64,000 bases of DNA, from NCBI GenBank assembly GCA_902826305.1, contig CADEEH010000008.1, positions 1 to 64,000 of the forward strand. Direction: 5' to 3'. The DNA is from an uncultured Burkholderiales bacterium (GTDB lineage: Bacteria; Pseudomonadota; Gammaproteobacteria; Burkholderiales; Burkholderiaceae_E). Below the pieces are notes generated by a model. It was given only the letters and a program-made list of their open reading frames with translations. It had not been told where the DNA came from and made no database searches. Positions 16,146 to 24,929 of this stretch are shown here, one piece after another; within the stretch, counting starts at the first letter, position 1; each line of letters opens with the position of its first letter. Made by a program: the position numbers and the translations under genes.

Positions 16146-17627
16146 GTGTCCCTGCGTCCTGCCATCGCCAGCCAGCAGTTCGATGACGCCGCACTCGCGC
16201 TTGCGCACGTGCGGGCGATCTACGATGCGAACCTCGCCTACCTTCGCGACGAACTGCAGCGCTTCCTGCAAGGCATCGATCCGCCGGAGCGTGTGCATGC
16301 GTTCTACCCGACGGTGCGGCTGGTCACCGACACCGTCGCACGTCCGGACTCGCGGCTGGCCTACGGCTTCGTCGCCGGGCCGGGCACCTACGCGACGACA
16401 CTCACCCGTCCCGACCTGTTCGACGACTACTACCTGGATCAGTTCCGGCTGCTGATCGGCAATCACGGCGTCGCGCTCGAGGTCGGCACCGGCAGCGAGC
16501 CGATCCCGATGCATTTCGCGTTGCCCGAGGACCATCACCTCGAGGGGGCCCTGGGTCCGGAGCGGCAGTTGCGCCTGCGTGACCTGTTCGACCTGCCCGA
16601 CCTGGCGGCGATGGACGATGGCATCGCCAACGGCACCTATCAGCCGGCGCCGGGTGAACCGCATCCGTTGTCGCTGTTCACCGCGTCGCGTGTCGACTAC
16701 TCGCTGCATCGCCTGCGCCACTACACCGGCACCGCGCCCGCGTGTTTCCAGAACTTCGTGTTGTTCACCAACTACCAGTTCTACGTCGACGAATTCGTCC
16801 GTCTCGGCCATGCACTGATGGCCGGCGACCGCTCGGCCGCACTCGAGGACAGCGATGCCTACGAGGCCTTCGTCGAACCGGGGGATCTGACGACGCTCCG
16901 TGGCGGCGGCACCTCCGGCAGCGCACCGCCGCGGCTGCCGCAGATGCCCGCGTACCACCTGGTGCGCGGTGATCGCGCCGGCATCACGATGGTCAACATC
17001 GGTGTCGGACCGGCCAACGCGAAGACGATCACCGATCACATCGCGGTGCTCAGGCCACATGCGTGGATGATGCTCGGCCATTGCGCGGGCTTGCGCAATT
17101 CGCAGCGGCTGGGTGACTACGTGCTCGCCCACGGCTACGTCCGCGAGGATCACGTGCTCGACGAGGACCTGCCGTTGTGGGTGCCGATTCCGGCGCTGGC
17201 CGAGATCCAGGTCGCGCTCGAGGCGGCGGTGGCCGAGGTCACGCGGCTGTCGGGTTATGAACTCAAGCGGATCATGCGCACCGGCACGGTCGCCTCGACC
17301 GACAACCGCAACTGGGAACTGCTGCCGCAGCAGACGCCGGTGCGCCGTTTCAGCCAGAGCCGGGCGGTGGCACTCGACATGGAAAGTGCAACCATCGCCG
17401 GCAACGGGTTCCGCTTCCGCGTGCCGTACGGCACGCTGCTGTGTGTGTCCGACAAACCGCTGCATGGCGAGATCAAGCTGCCGGGCATGGCCGGTCGGTT
17501 CTACCGCGAACGGGTCGAACAGCACCTGCGGATCGGGCTGCGCGCGGTCGAACTGTTGCGGACCCAGCCGGTGGCCCGCCTGCACAGCCGCAAGCTGCGC
17601 AGCTTCTTCGAAGTCGCGTTCCAGTAG
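16146..17627 (+). CDS. amn: AMP nucleosidase
   Basis: 493 residues from a GTG at 16146, matching the usual ~480-490. The N-terminal half is the Amn-specific regulatory domain (RLAYGFVAGPGTYATTLTRPDLF, DYYLDQFRLLIGNHGVALEVG, RVDYSLHRLRHYTGT). The C-terminal half is the nucleoside-phosphorylase-like catalytic fold (VNIGVGPANAKTITDHIAVLRP, GHCAGLRNSQRLGDYVLA, AVALDMESATIAGNGFRFRVPYGTLLCVSDKPLHGE, the last with the catalytic Asp). It hydrolyses AMP to adenine and ribose 5-phosphate, usually ATP-activated and phosphate-inhibited, adjusting adenylate pools. GTG is favoured because the upstream TACAGT looks like the promoter. Confidence 0.95.
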   Translation: MSLRPAIASQQFDDAALALAHVRAIYDANLAYLRDELQRFLQGIDPPERVHAFYPTVRLVTDTVARPDSRLAYGFVAGPGTYATTLTRPDLFDDYYLDQFRLLIGNHGVALEVGTGSEPIPMHFALPEDHHLEGALGPERQLRLRDLFDLPDLAAMDDGIANGTYQPAPGEPHPLSLFTASRVDYSLHRLRHYTGTAPACFQNFVLFTNYQFYVDEFVRLGHALMAGDRSAALEDSDAYEAFVEPGDLTTLRGGGTSGSAPPRLPQMPAYHLVRGDRAGITMVNIGVGPANAKTITDHIAVLRPHAWMMLGHCAGLRNSQRLGDYVLAHGYVREDHVLDEDLPLWVPIPALAEIQVALEAAVAEVTRLSGYELKRIMRTGTVASTDNRNWELLPQQTPVRRFSQSRAVALDMESATIAGNGFRFRVPYGTLLCVSDKPLHGEIKLPGMAGRFYRERVEQHLRIGLRAVELLRTQPVARLHSRKLRSFFEVAFQ

Positions 17628-17734
17628 CCGGGCCGGGTCCGACGCCGGTCGGCCCCCGGGTCAAGGAAAGCGGTCCGCGGTCGATGTGGCGGGCACGGGC
17701 CGCTGCGTCGGCTCGCCTCGAAGGAGCCGGCCCC

Positions 17735-19216
17735 ATGTCCATCCGACCCGTCCTCGTTGTCCTCACGGCCGCCGCCGCACTGTGGGCGTCACCTGCCGTC
17801 CGGGGCGCGGAGCCGGCCGATGGTCTCCGGCCGCCGGCCGCTTCCGCGGGGTCCCCGGCATCGGGCGCGGCGGGCGCTCCGTCGTCGGCCGCCCCATCGT
17901 CGGCCGCCGGGGCGACCCCGCCGACCGGCGCGCGCCAGGTGCCACCCGGCGCACCGCCGCTGATCGCGATCCCGCGCTTGTCGGAACAGGTCACCGAAAC
18001 CCCGCAGCCGCGGCCGGCGGCCAATGCGGCGCCGGCCAAGGCGTCGGCATCGACCGCGGAACACACACCACCGGCGAGTGCAGCTGCACCGAAGGCGGCG
18101 ACGCCGGCGCCGGCGAGCCCGGCGGCCGCAGCAGCACCTCCGAAGGCTTCGCCGCCGCCCGCCGCGCGGGCTGCCACGGTCCCCTCGGGCCAGACGGTGC
18201 AGGCCGTCCATGCGGCACCGGGTCCTCGATCCGACCATGCACCGGCACCGGCACCGGCACCGGCGCACGCCGCTGCCGCCGGCACGCCGTCCGCTCACGC
18301 CGCGGCGGAAGCGCCCAGACCGGCGGCTCCGACCGGCGCGGCCGCAACGCCACCGATCCCGACGACCGCGATGTCGGAATCGCAACGGCTGGCGGCGCTG
18401 CGTGACCGGATCGCCGAGAAGGTGATCGAGCACCGCGCGGCAGCCGCGGGGACACCGCCGCCGTCGCTGGTGATCACGGTGCGCAAACCGGAGGGCGGCT
18501 CGGCCCACGGAAAATCGACACGCCGCAACGCCGATCACGGCGGCGCACACTGGAGCTACCAGGGTGCGACCGGCCCCGAGCACTGGGCCGACCTCGATCC
18601 GGCCAATGCCGCCTGTGCCATCGGTCAGCGGCAGTCCCCGATCGACATCCGGGGCGGCGTCAAGGTCGATCTGGAGCCGATCACCTTCGACTACCGCGCC
18701 GTGCCGTTCCGGGTGATCGACAACGGGCACACCGTCCAGGTCAACGTCGAACGCGGCAACACGATCACGGTGATGGGGCGTCGCTACGACCTGGTCCAGT
18801 TCCACTTCCATCGACCGGCCGAGGAGCGGGTCGACGGTCGGGTGTACGACATGGTCGCGCACCTGGTCCACAAGAGCGCCGATGCGAAACTCGCGGTGGT
18901 CGCGGTGCTGCTCGAACGCGGCGCCGCGCACCCGCTGATCCAGCGCGTCTGGAACAATCTGCCGCTCGAACGCAACGAGGAGGTGCCGGCCTCGCAACCG
19001 GTCGACCTGAACGACCTGCTGCCCGCCGATCGCGGCTACTACACGTTCATGGGCTCGCTGACGACACCACCGTGCACCGAGGGTGTGTTGTGGATGGTGC
19101 TGCGCCAGCCGGTGAACGTCTCGGCCGACCAGATCGGCATCTTCATGCGGCTGTATCCGATGAATTCGCGACCGCTCCAGTCCGCAGCGGATCGGCTGAT
19201 CAAGGAATCGAACTGA
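17735..19216 (+). CDS. Secreted alpha-class carbonic anhydrase with very long Ala/Pro-rich linker
   Basis: 493 residues. AAGGAG lies 8 bases before the ATG at 17735. Signal peptide at 1-24 (AVRGAE), then ~240 residues of Ala, Pro, Ser and Thr with almost no other structure, then the enzyme from ~267: HWSYQGATGPEHW, CAIGQRQSPIDI, the zinc ligands in FHFHRP and the third His in MVAHLVHK, and SLTTPPCTEGVLW with the gate Thr. It hydrates CO2 in the periplasm or outside. Bacterial alpha enzymes are usually ~220-250 residues, so the linker doubles the size and suggests anchoring to, or spanning, the envelope. A Cys pair (NAACAIG, TPPCTEG) fits the conserved disulfide. Confidence 0.93.
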   Translation: MSIRPVLVVLTAAAALWASPAVRGAEPADGLRPPAASAGSPASGAAGAPSSAAPSSAAGATPPTGARQVPPGAPPLIAIPRLSEQVTETPQPRPAANAAPAKASASTAEHTPPASAAAPKAATPAPASPAAAAAPPKASPPPAARAATVPSGQTVQAVHAAPGPRSDHAPAPAPAPAHAAAAGTPSAHAAAEAPRPAAPTGAAATPPIPTTAMSESQRLAALRDRIAEKVIEHRAAAAGTPPPSLVITVRKPEGGSAHGKSTRRNADHGGAHWSYQGATGPEHWADLDPANAACAIGQRQSPIDIRGGVKVDLEPITFDYRAVPFRVIDNGHTVQVNVERGNTITVMGRRYDLVQFHFHRPAEERVDGRVYDMVAHLVHKSADAKLAVVAVLLERGAAHPLIQRVWNNLPLERNEEVPASQPVDLNDLLPADRGYYTFMGSLTTPPCTEGVLWMVLRQPVNVSADQIGIFMRLYPMNSRPLQSAADRLIKESN

Positions 19217-19266
19217 GATCGGACGCGGCGCGTCCGTTGCTGTCGCGCTGCCGGGTTACCGCCGGG

Positions 19267-19282
19267 CTGTATGAACGTACAG
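19267..19282. promoter_or_regulatory. LexA (SOS) box
   Basis: CTGTATGAACGTACAG fits CTGT-N8-ACAG, the LexA site used in beta- and gammaproteobacteria. It covers the -35 region of the helicase promoter: a TACACT -10 begins 10 bases downstream and the ATG lies at 19305. Confidence 0.82.
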
Positions 19283-19291
19283 CATCTCGGC

Positions 19292-19297
19292 TACACT
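19292..19297 (+). promoter_or_regulatory. Candidate -10 element TACACT
   Basis: The hexamer starts 13 bases before the helicase ATG, so transcription would begin at or one base from the start codon (leaderless mRNA). Confidence 0.5.
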
Positions 19298-19304
19298 CGC
19301 GGGC

Positions 19305-21470
19305 ATGCCGATCGCACACAGCCGGGCGAATGACGACGAGATCGACGCACCCGACCCGTTCGGACCACTGAACGACGGCCAGCGTGCCGCCGCCAGCCAC
19401 GGTGAGGCGCGCGGCGGCCGGGTCGATGCCGGGCCGCTGCTGATCATCGCCGGGGCGGGCACCGGCAAGACGGCGACGATCGCGCACCGGGTCGCGCACC
19501 TGGTCCGCCAGGGCGTCGCGCCCGAACGGATCCTGCTGCTGACCTTCTCGCGACGCGCCGCCGACGAGATGACGCGGCGCGCCCGCGCGCTGCTCGGCGG
19601 TGCCTCGGGTCCGTCCGGCCCGGCGGCGCTGCTGCCCTGGGCGGGCACGTTCCACTCGATCGGTGCCCGCCTGCTGCGCCAGTACGCGTCACGCATCGGG
19701 CTCGCCCCGGACTTCGGCATCCTCGATCGCGCCGACTCGGCCGACCTGATCGACTGGCTTCGCGACGAGCTCGGCCTGTCGCGGCTCGGGCAGCGGTTCC
19801 CGCGCAAGGACACCTGCCTCTCGATCTATTCCCATCGGGTCAATACCGGATGGCCGTTGGCGCGGGTGCTCGACGAGCAGTTCCCGTGGTGCGCCGAATG
19901 GCAGGTCGAGCTCGGCACACTGTTCCGGCGCTACGTGCAGACCAAGCAGGCACAGGCGGTGCTCGACTACGATGACCTGCTGCTGTGGTGGCATGCGGCG
20001 CTGACCGATCCCGCCGGTGGCGCGGCACTTGCGACCGACATCGGCGCACGCTTCGATCATCTGCTGGTCGACGAGTACCAGGACACCAATGCGCTGCAGG
20101 CGGCGATCCTGCTCGCGCTCAGGCCCGACGGACGCGGCCTGGCGGTCGTCGGTGATGACGCGCAGTCGATCTATTCGTTCCGCGCCGCCGACATCTCGAA
20201 CATCCTCGAGTTCCCGGCACGTTTCCAGCCCCCGGCGCGCACCGTCGTGCTCGACACCAGCTACCGTTCGGTGCAGTCGATCCTCGATGCGGCCAATGCC
20301 TTGATGGCCGACAGCCCGCGCGCCTACCGCAAGACGCTGCGGGCCGCGCGAGGTCCGGGGGGTCGTCCGCGGCTGGTGACCGTGCTCGACGACCGCGCAC
20401 AGGTCGACCATGTCGTGGCCGAGGTGCTGCGTGTCCGCGAGAGCGGACTGCGGTTGCGCGACCAGGCGGTGCTGTTCCGCACTTCACATCACAGCGATCT
20501 GCTCGAGGTCGAGTTGCTCCGCCGCGGCATCCCGTTCGTCAAGTACGGCGGACTCAAGTTCCTCGAGGCCGCCCATGTGAAGGACGTGCTCGCGGTGCTG
20601 CGCTGGGCCGACCAGCCGCGCCACGCGATCGCGGCCTTCCGGGTGCTGCAACTGCCGCCGGGCATCGGCCCGTCGGGTGCGCGACGGATGTACGACCGGA
20701 TGCAGCGGGAGGGTGGCGGCTTCGCGACCCTCGCGGCGATGCCCGTACCGGGTGCCGCGCGCGACGTGTGGACCGGCCTCGTCACGCTGCTGTCCACACT
20801 CGCCGCGCCGGACGCGCGATGGAGCGGTCAGATCGACCGTGTGCTCGACTGGTATCAGCCGGTGCTCGAGCATCGGCACGACGGCGCGGCGGTGCGTGCG
20901 GCCGATCTCCGGATGCTGGCCACGATCGCACGCCAGTTCGGCAGCCGTCAGCGTTTCCTCGCCGAGCTGACGCTCGATCCGCCGCAGGCCGCCGGTGATC
21001 TCGCCGGGCCGCCTGCCCGCGACGAGGACTACCTGAATCTCGCGACCGTGCATTCGGCCAAGGGGCAGGAATGGGCACACGTCTACCTGCTCAACGTGGC
21101 CGACGGCAACTTCCCCAACGAGTTCGCCACCGGGACACCCGATGGCATCGAGGAGGAACGTCGGCTGTTGTACGTGGCGATGACGCGGGCGCGTGATTCG
21201 CTGCAACTGATCGAACCGCAGCGCTACTACGTCACGCGGCAGCCGCGCCTGGGCGCGGGCTACGTCCACGGCGCGCGCAGTCGCTTCCTGACATCCGCGG
21301 TCCTTGCCTGCCTGGACGCAGGTCCCGACGAGACGAACGCGGCGATGGCGATGTCGGTGGCGGAACCGGTGCCGCCGGCTTCGATCGGGCCGGCGATCGT
21401 CCGGTCACCCGGCGTCGGAGGGTCCGCGCCCGGCATCGATGCAGCCGCGGCCGTACGTTCGATGTGGTGA
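19305..21470 (+). CDS. UvrD/Rep-family ATP-dependent DNA helicase
   Basis: 721 residues, superfamily 1A. Q motif at LNDGQRAAA, Walker A AGAGTGKTATIAHR (~49), motif Ia LLLTFSRRAADEM, Walker B LLVDEYQDTNALQ (~245), motif III VVGDDAQSIYSFRAAD, motif IV LDTSYRSVQSILDAAN, motif V LATVHSAKGQEWAHVYL and motif VI EEERRLLYVAMTRARD. It unwinds DNA 3' to 5' and probably serves repair or replication restart. It is close to but not clearly UvrD, Rep or PcrA, and the C-terminal ~60 residues are low complexity. A LexA box over the promoter puts it in the SOS response. Confidence 0.92.
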   Translation: MPIAHSRANDDEIDAPDPFGPLNDGQRAAASHGEARGGRVDAGPLLIIAGAGTGKTATIAHRVAHLVRQGVAPERILLLTFSRRAADEMTRRARALLGGASGPSGPAALLPWAGTFHSIGARLLRQYASRIGLAPDFGILDRADSADLIDWLRDELGLSRLGQRFPRKDTCLSIYSHRVNTGWPLARVLDEQFPWCAEWQVELGTLFRRYVQTKQAQAVLDYDDLLLWWHAALTDPAGGAALATDIGARFDHLLVDEYQDTNALQAAILLALRPDGRGLAVVGDDAQSIYSFRAADISNILEFPARFQPPARTVVLDTSYRSVQSILDAANALMADSPRAYRKTLRAARGPGGRPRLVTVLDDRAQVDHVVAEVLRVRESGLRLRDQAVLFRTSHHSDLLEVELLRRGIPFVKYGGLKFLEAAHVKDVLAVLRWADQPRHAIAAFRVLQLPPGIGPSGARRMYDRMQREGGGFATLAAMPVPGAARDVWTGLVTLLSTLAAPDARWSGQIDRVLDWYQPVLEHRHDGAAVRAADLRMLATIARQFGSRQRFLAELTLDPPQAAGDLAGPPARDEDYLNLATVHSAKGQEWAHVYLLNVADGNFPNEFATGTPDGIEEERRLLYVAMTRARDSLQLIEPQRYYVTRQPRLGAGYVHGARSRFLTSAVLACLDAGPDETNAAMAMSVAEPVPPASIGPAIVRSPGVGGSAPGIDAAAAVRSMW

Positions 21471-21531
21471 GGCCGGCACGCCGGCGTGTGATGGTTCGAC
21501 CGCTTCGCGCGGCAGGCAACCACGTCCGCGA

Positions 21532-23169
21532 TCAGGGAATCGCCGGACGGCTGGTGCCGCGAGCCTCGGCCCGCGGCGTCGATGCCGGCTCGCGGACGAA
21601 TTTGTAGACCTCGAGGAATCCCGGCATGAAGCGCCGGACCTCGACTTGCGCCAACCCCTGGCGCGACAGGAAACGAGTGACCCGGTTCTCCGGGTCGTAG
21701 ACGTTGTTGCGCCGGGTGACGAACCAGACCACCTGCCGGCCGCGGACCGCGCCGGCCATCGGCGCCAGATCCTGTTCGCGCACCGCCGGCGCACACTTGC
21801 CCGACGGATACCGCGCCTGCAGGCCGGGCGCGGGGAAATCGGCCGGTGCACCCTTCAGCGCGACGTCGTCGACATCGATCTCCTTGAGTGCATGTGACAG
21901 CGGCAGGGCCAGTTCGTTGGCCGCCAGCAGGACGACCGCACCGCCGGCTTCACCGGCGCGCGGGGCGGCGAGTGTCAGCGGCGGCTGGCCGATCTGGCGC
22001 GCGACCTCGTCCCACGGTTCCTTGCCCTCGTAGCGTTGAGCCTCGTAGACCACCGCGGCCACGTGTGCGGACAACACCGCACAGGCGGCGAACACCTTCA
22101 GCGAGCGCGAGCGGATCATCGTGATCGCCACCGCCGCGGCGAGGATCGCCGCCGGCACGATGCCGATCATCGCGCGTGCGATGAAGATCGGCTTGACCGA
22201 TGCACTGACCGCCAGGTTCAGGACGATCGGCACCACGGCCAGCGTGCCGAGCACGACCGCTTCGCGCCACAGACCGCGCCGGACCGCGATCAGCAGGCCA
22301 CCGGCGGCCAGCGCCAGGCCGGCCCAGAACGCATCGTGCACGCCGAGGCTGAACACGAAGCGCAATTCGTTGATCACCCGCCAGCCATCCGGTGCCGGGA
22401 TCCAGAAGTCGGACTTGATGCCCTGGGCCTGTTCCAGCATCACCGGCAGGTACGGCAGCCAGGAAATCACCGCCAGCCCGATCGCGACCCCGAGCGGCAA
22501 GGTCCAGCGTCGTGTCGAGCGATCGCCGAGGAACAGCAGGCCGAACGCGGCCAGCACACCCGCCACCAGCAGCACCGACGTGTTGTTCGCCCAAAGGACG
22601 ATGGCAACACCCGCCGACAACGCGGCGAGGGCGACCAGCCGCCCGCGCAGGCCGCCGTACGCCGGTTCACGCATCGTGCGCAGCAGCTTCAGCGCGCCAT
22701 AGGTGAACAGGGCGGCCCCGAAACACAGCAGCGTGTACGGCCGGGCTTCCTTCGCGAACTCGATCTGGAACGGTGTCAACGCGAACATCGCGCCGGCGAT
22801 CCAGCCGGTGGCCGGACTGACCTGTCGTCCGGCCAGGATCATCACACCGGTGGTCGCGACGCCGAGAAAGACCGACAGCGCACGCAACGCGATCGAATCG
22901 TCCCCGAACAGACCGATCCAGCCCTTGAGCAGAAGGAAGTAGAGCGGCGGATGTGGATCACACTGCGGCACCAGTCGCCACAGGTCGACGATCGACTGGC
23001 GTGCGTCCCACCACGAGTATCCCTCGTCGAGCCACAGGGCCTCGTCGCCGAGCCCATGGATCCGGAGCAGCAACGCCAGCAGGATGACAAGCGCCGAGAG
23101 CAGCCACGGGTCCGAGGCCGCCCGCAACCAGGTCGAACGGCCCTGTGGCTGACTGACGCGATCTGTCAA
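21532..23169 (-). CDS. Family 39 (ArnT/PMT-like) membrane glycosyltransferase
   Basis: 545 residues from a TTG at 23169 (no ATG precedes the conserved part). About ten hydrophobic helices occupy residues ~22-400, followed by a soluble ~140-residue periplasmic domain. The first periplasmic loop reads LGDEALWLDEGYSWWDARQS with the catalytic Asp-Glu, and DPHPPLYFLLLKGW follows, both typical of family 39. Members move sugars from lipid carriers to lipids or proteins outside the membrane. The acceptor is unknown. No polysaccharide or lipid A genes are adjacent. It converges on the helicase, stops 61 bases apart. Confidence 0.85.
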   Translation of the reverse strand: MTDRVSQPQGRSTWLRAASDPWLLSALVILLALLLRIHGLGDEALWLDEGYSWWDARQSIVDLWRLVPQCDPHPPLYFLLLKGWIGLFGDDSIALRALSVFLGVATTGVMILAGRQVSPATGWIAGAMFALTPFQIEFAKEARPYTLLCFGAALFTYGALKLLRTMREPAYGGLRGRLVALAALSAGVAIVLWANNTSVLLVAGVLAAFGLLFLGDRSTRRWTLPLGVAIGLAVISWLPYLPVMLEQAQGIKSDFWIPAPDGWRVINELRFVFSLGVHDAFWAGLALAAGGLLIAVRRGLWREAVVLGTLAVVPIVLNLAVSASVKPIFIARAMIGIVPAAILAAAVAITMIRSRSLKVFAACAVLSAHVAAVVYEAQRYEGKEPWDEVARQIGQPPLTLAAPRAGEAGGAVVLLAANELALPLSHALKEIDVDDVALKGAPADFPAPGLQARYPSGKCAPAVREQDLAPMAGAVRGRQVVWFVTRRNNVYDPENRVTRFLSRQGLAQVEVRRFMPGFLEVYKFVREPASTPRAEARGTSRPAIP

Positions 23170-23181
23170 GCGAACACTCTA

Positions 23182-23198
23182 GGCATCGTTGCGATGCC
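23182..23198. promoter_or_regulatory. 7-bp-arm inverted repeat upstream of the glycosyltransferase
   Basis: GGCATCG and CGATGCC flank TTG, 12 bases upstream of the TTG start codon of the minus-strand gene. Could be an operator or a 5' leader hairpin. Confidence 0.35.
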
Positions 23199-23313
23199 AC
23201 CTGTCTGACGGTGCGCGCGAGTATGCCACACCGGACTTGCGGCTCCGGTAACCCGATGTATCAAATGGTTAGGCGGGAGAGTCCGCATGGCGAACGGTCA
23301 GCGACCAGGCAAG

Positions 23314-23346
23314 AAAAAACCCGGGCGGCCGACGGGCCTGCCCGGG
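23314..23346 (-). terminator. Intrinsic terminator of the repeat-protein gene
   Basis: On the minus strand CCCGGGC ... GCCCGGG form an outer 7-bp stem enclosing further GGCC pairing, followed directly by six T. It lies 52 bases beyond the stop codon at 23398. Confidence 0.85.
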
Positions 23347-23397
23347 GAACGAACCGGACTCCCCGGGGGCGGGGGCCGGAGCGATGCCAGCGTTGCG

Positions 23398-23853
23398 TCA
23401 GGCGATCGACGAGGCATCCTTGACGACCGGGCGCCCGTCATCGAGCGCCAGACCGGAAGCATCTTTCACCGCCGGGCGCCCGTCATCGAGCGCCAGGCCG
23501 GAGGCATCTTTCACCGCCGGACGCCCATCGTCGAGCGCCAGACCGGAAGCATCTTTCACCGCCGGACGCCCGTCGTCGAGCGCCAGGCCGGAGGCATCTT
23601 TCACCGCCGGACGCCCATCGTCGAGCGCCAGACCGGAAGCATCTTTCACCGCCGGACGCCCGTCGTCGAGCGCCAGGCCGGAAGCGTCCTTCACCGCCGG
23701 GCGCCCGTCATCGAGCGCCAGTCGGGAGGCGTCCCTGACCGCGGGTCGGCCGTCATCCAGCGCCAGCGAAGCGGCCGGCAGGGTGCTTGCCTGCACCTGC
23801 AGCGCGGCGAAGGCAAGCGAAACGGGGATCAGGATCTTGGCAAACGTGTTCAT
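23398..23853 (-). CDS. Secreted protein built of eight 15-residue repeats, function unknown
   Basis: 151 residues. GGAG precedes the ATG at 23853. Residues 1-22 are a signal peptide (FAKILIPVSLAFAALQVQA). After STLPAA the rest is eight head-to-tail copies of LALDDGRPAVKDASG, varying only at a few positions (R for K in copy 1, R or S for G at borders, V for A in copy 8), then SIA and the stop. No Cys, no membrane anchor, alternating acidic and basic residues. Each unit could make a short turn-rich motif or stay disordered. It has its own terminator and appears monocistronic. I know no family; the near identity of copies signals recent expansion or gene-conversion. Confidence 0.8.
   Translation of the reverse strand: MNTFAKILIPVSLAFAALQVQASTLPAASLALDDGRPAVRDASRLALDDGRPAVKDASGLALDDGRPAVKDASGLALDDGRPAVKDASGLALDDGRPAVKDASGLALDDGRPAVKDASGLALDDGRPAVKDASGLALDDGRPVVKDASSIA
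23410..23769 (-). repeat. 45-bp tandem repeat, 8 exact-length copies
   Basis: Eight contiguous 45-base units. Inner units alternate between two sequence variants (distinguishable by GGCCGGAGG versus GACCGGAAG at one boundary), and one two-unit block of 90 bases is repeated exactly, showing duplication in 90-base steps. The outer two units are most diverged. Several frames on both strands are open through it, giving false ORFs. Confidence 0.95.
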
Positions 23854-24038
23854 GGCGAGCTCCATCGAATTCGGTTGAGAGTCTTTCGACCCGCGCTCAT
23901 CGGCGCGGTCGATGGAGCCAGTGTGGGCGTGCGAGGTCACCCGATCATGATCGACCGGTATCCTCGAGGGACCCGTGTGATCTCGATTCCGTCACGAGGT
24001 GGCGCGCGGGGGCGCGCGCACGACGACCGGTGATGTGC

Positions 24039-24878
24039 CTAGGCCGCCTGACGCATCGAACCGACGCGCGGTTCGTCGATCCGCAGCGTCAGGCACTTGG
24101 CGGCGCCGCCGGCACGGATGAACTCGCCGAGCGCGACCGCTGTCACTCCGAAGCCGCGGCGACCGAGTTCGGCAACGAGCGCCGCCGAAGCGCGATTGAG
24201 CACGATCCGGCGCCCGATGGCGACCGCGTTGCAGGCAAAGGCGCGGGCATCGGAATCACCGACCACGAGCCGCTGCGACGCCGGCACGCGGGACTCGATC
24301 ACCCGTCGTGATGCCTCGGCGAACGCCGCCGGGTGGTACATCAGTTGACCGTCGGGCAACGGACAGAAGCACGTGTCCAGGTGATAGAAACGCGGGTCGA
24401 CCAGCTCGAGCGGCTGCACTTCGATGTCGAGTGTGTCGGCGAGCAGCGAAGCCGCGCGGGCATCGGTCCGATGGCCGTGGCCCATCCACAGCAGCGGCTG
24501 CGAGCGATCGAGCAGCGCGTCACCCGCACCCTCGAACATGACGTCGTCACCGAGGGTACGTACGGACAGGCCGTGATCGGCGAACCAGCGCGCGAAATGA
24601 GGCTCCTCGCCGCGCCGTTCGTCGTGGCGGAACCGTGACAGCACGACCTGGCGCCCGAGCACCGTTCCCGCGTTCGCGGTGAACACCATGTCGGGCAGCC
24701 CCGGCACCGGTTCGATCACCGACACGGTCGACATCGACGACAGCACGTCGTGCAGCCGGGTCCACTGACGGCGCGCGCGGACGCGATTCTCCGTGGCGAC
24801 CTGGCCCTGCATCCACGGATTGATCACGTAGCTGACCTGGAAGCAGCCGGGGGCACACATCAGCAGCTGAGCCGTCAC
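24039..24878 (-). CDS. ArgZ-like arginine dihydrolase (guanidine-modifying superfamily)
   Basis: 279 residues from a GTG at 24878 with AAAGGA upstream. It resembles the N-terminal catalytic domain of cyanobacterial ArgZ/AgrE, which converts arginine to ornithine, ammonia and CO2: MCAPGCFQVSYVINPWM, GLPDMVFTANAG with Asn69, FEGAGDAL with Glu116 and Asp120, YHLDTCFCPL with His166 and Asp168, and AAKCLTLRI with nucleophile Cys262. As I recall, ArgZ uses Asn71 and Cys264, a constant two-residue shift. The gene follows ornithine aminotransferase by 51 bases, so its product ornithine has an immediate outlet. Dimethylarginine hydrolase or plain deiminase activity are the alternatives. Confidence 0.78.
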   Translation of the reverse strand: MTAQLLMCAPGCFQVSYVINPWMQGQVATENRVRARRQWTRLHDVLSSMSTVSVIEPVPGLPDMVFTANAGTVLGRQVVLSRFRHDERRGEEPHFARWFADHGLSVRTLGDDVMFEGAGDALLDRSQPLLWMGHGHRTDARAASLLADTLDIEVQPLELVDPRFYHLDTCFCPLPDGQLMYHPAAFAEASRRVIESRVPASQRLVVGDSDARAFACNAVAIGRRIVLNRASAALVAELGRRGFGVTAVALGEFIRAGGAAKCLTLRIDEPRVGSMRQAA

Positions 24879-24929
24879 TTCGATCCTTTCGTGGCTTGTG
24901 AGTGGTTGCGTGTCACGTGATGCGCCTGT

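Noticed and set aside
23410-23769. CRISPR array
   Set aside because: Units are contiguous without unique spacers and code for a regular peptide repeat.
23287-24033. Plus-strand open frames through the 45-bp repeat region
   Set aside because: A repeat of length divisible by three keeps several frames open. Only the minus frame has a signal peptide, a ribosome site and a following terminator.
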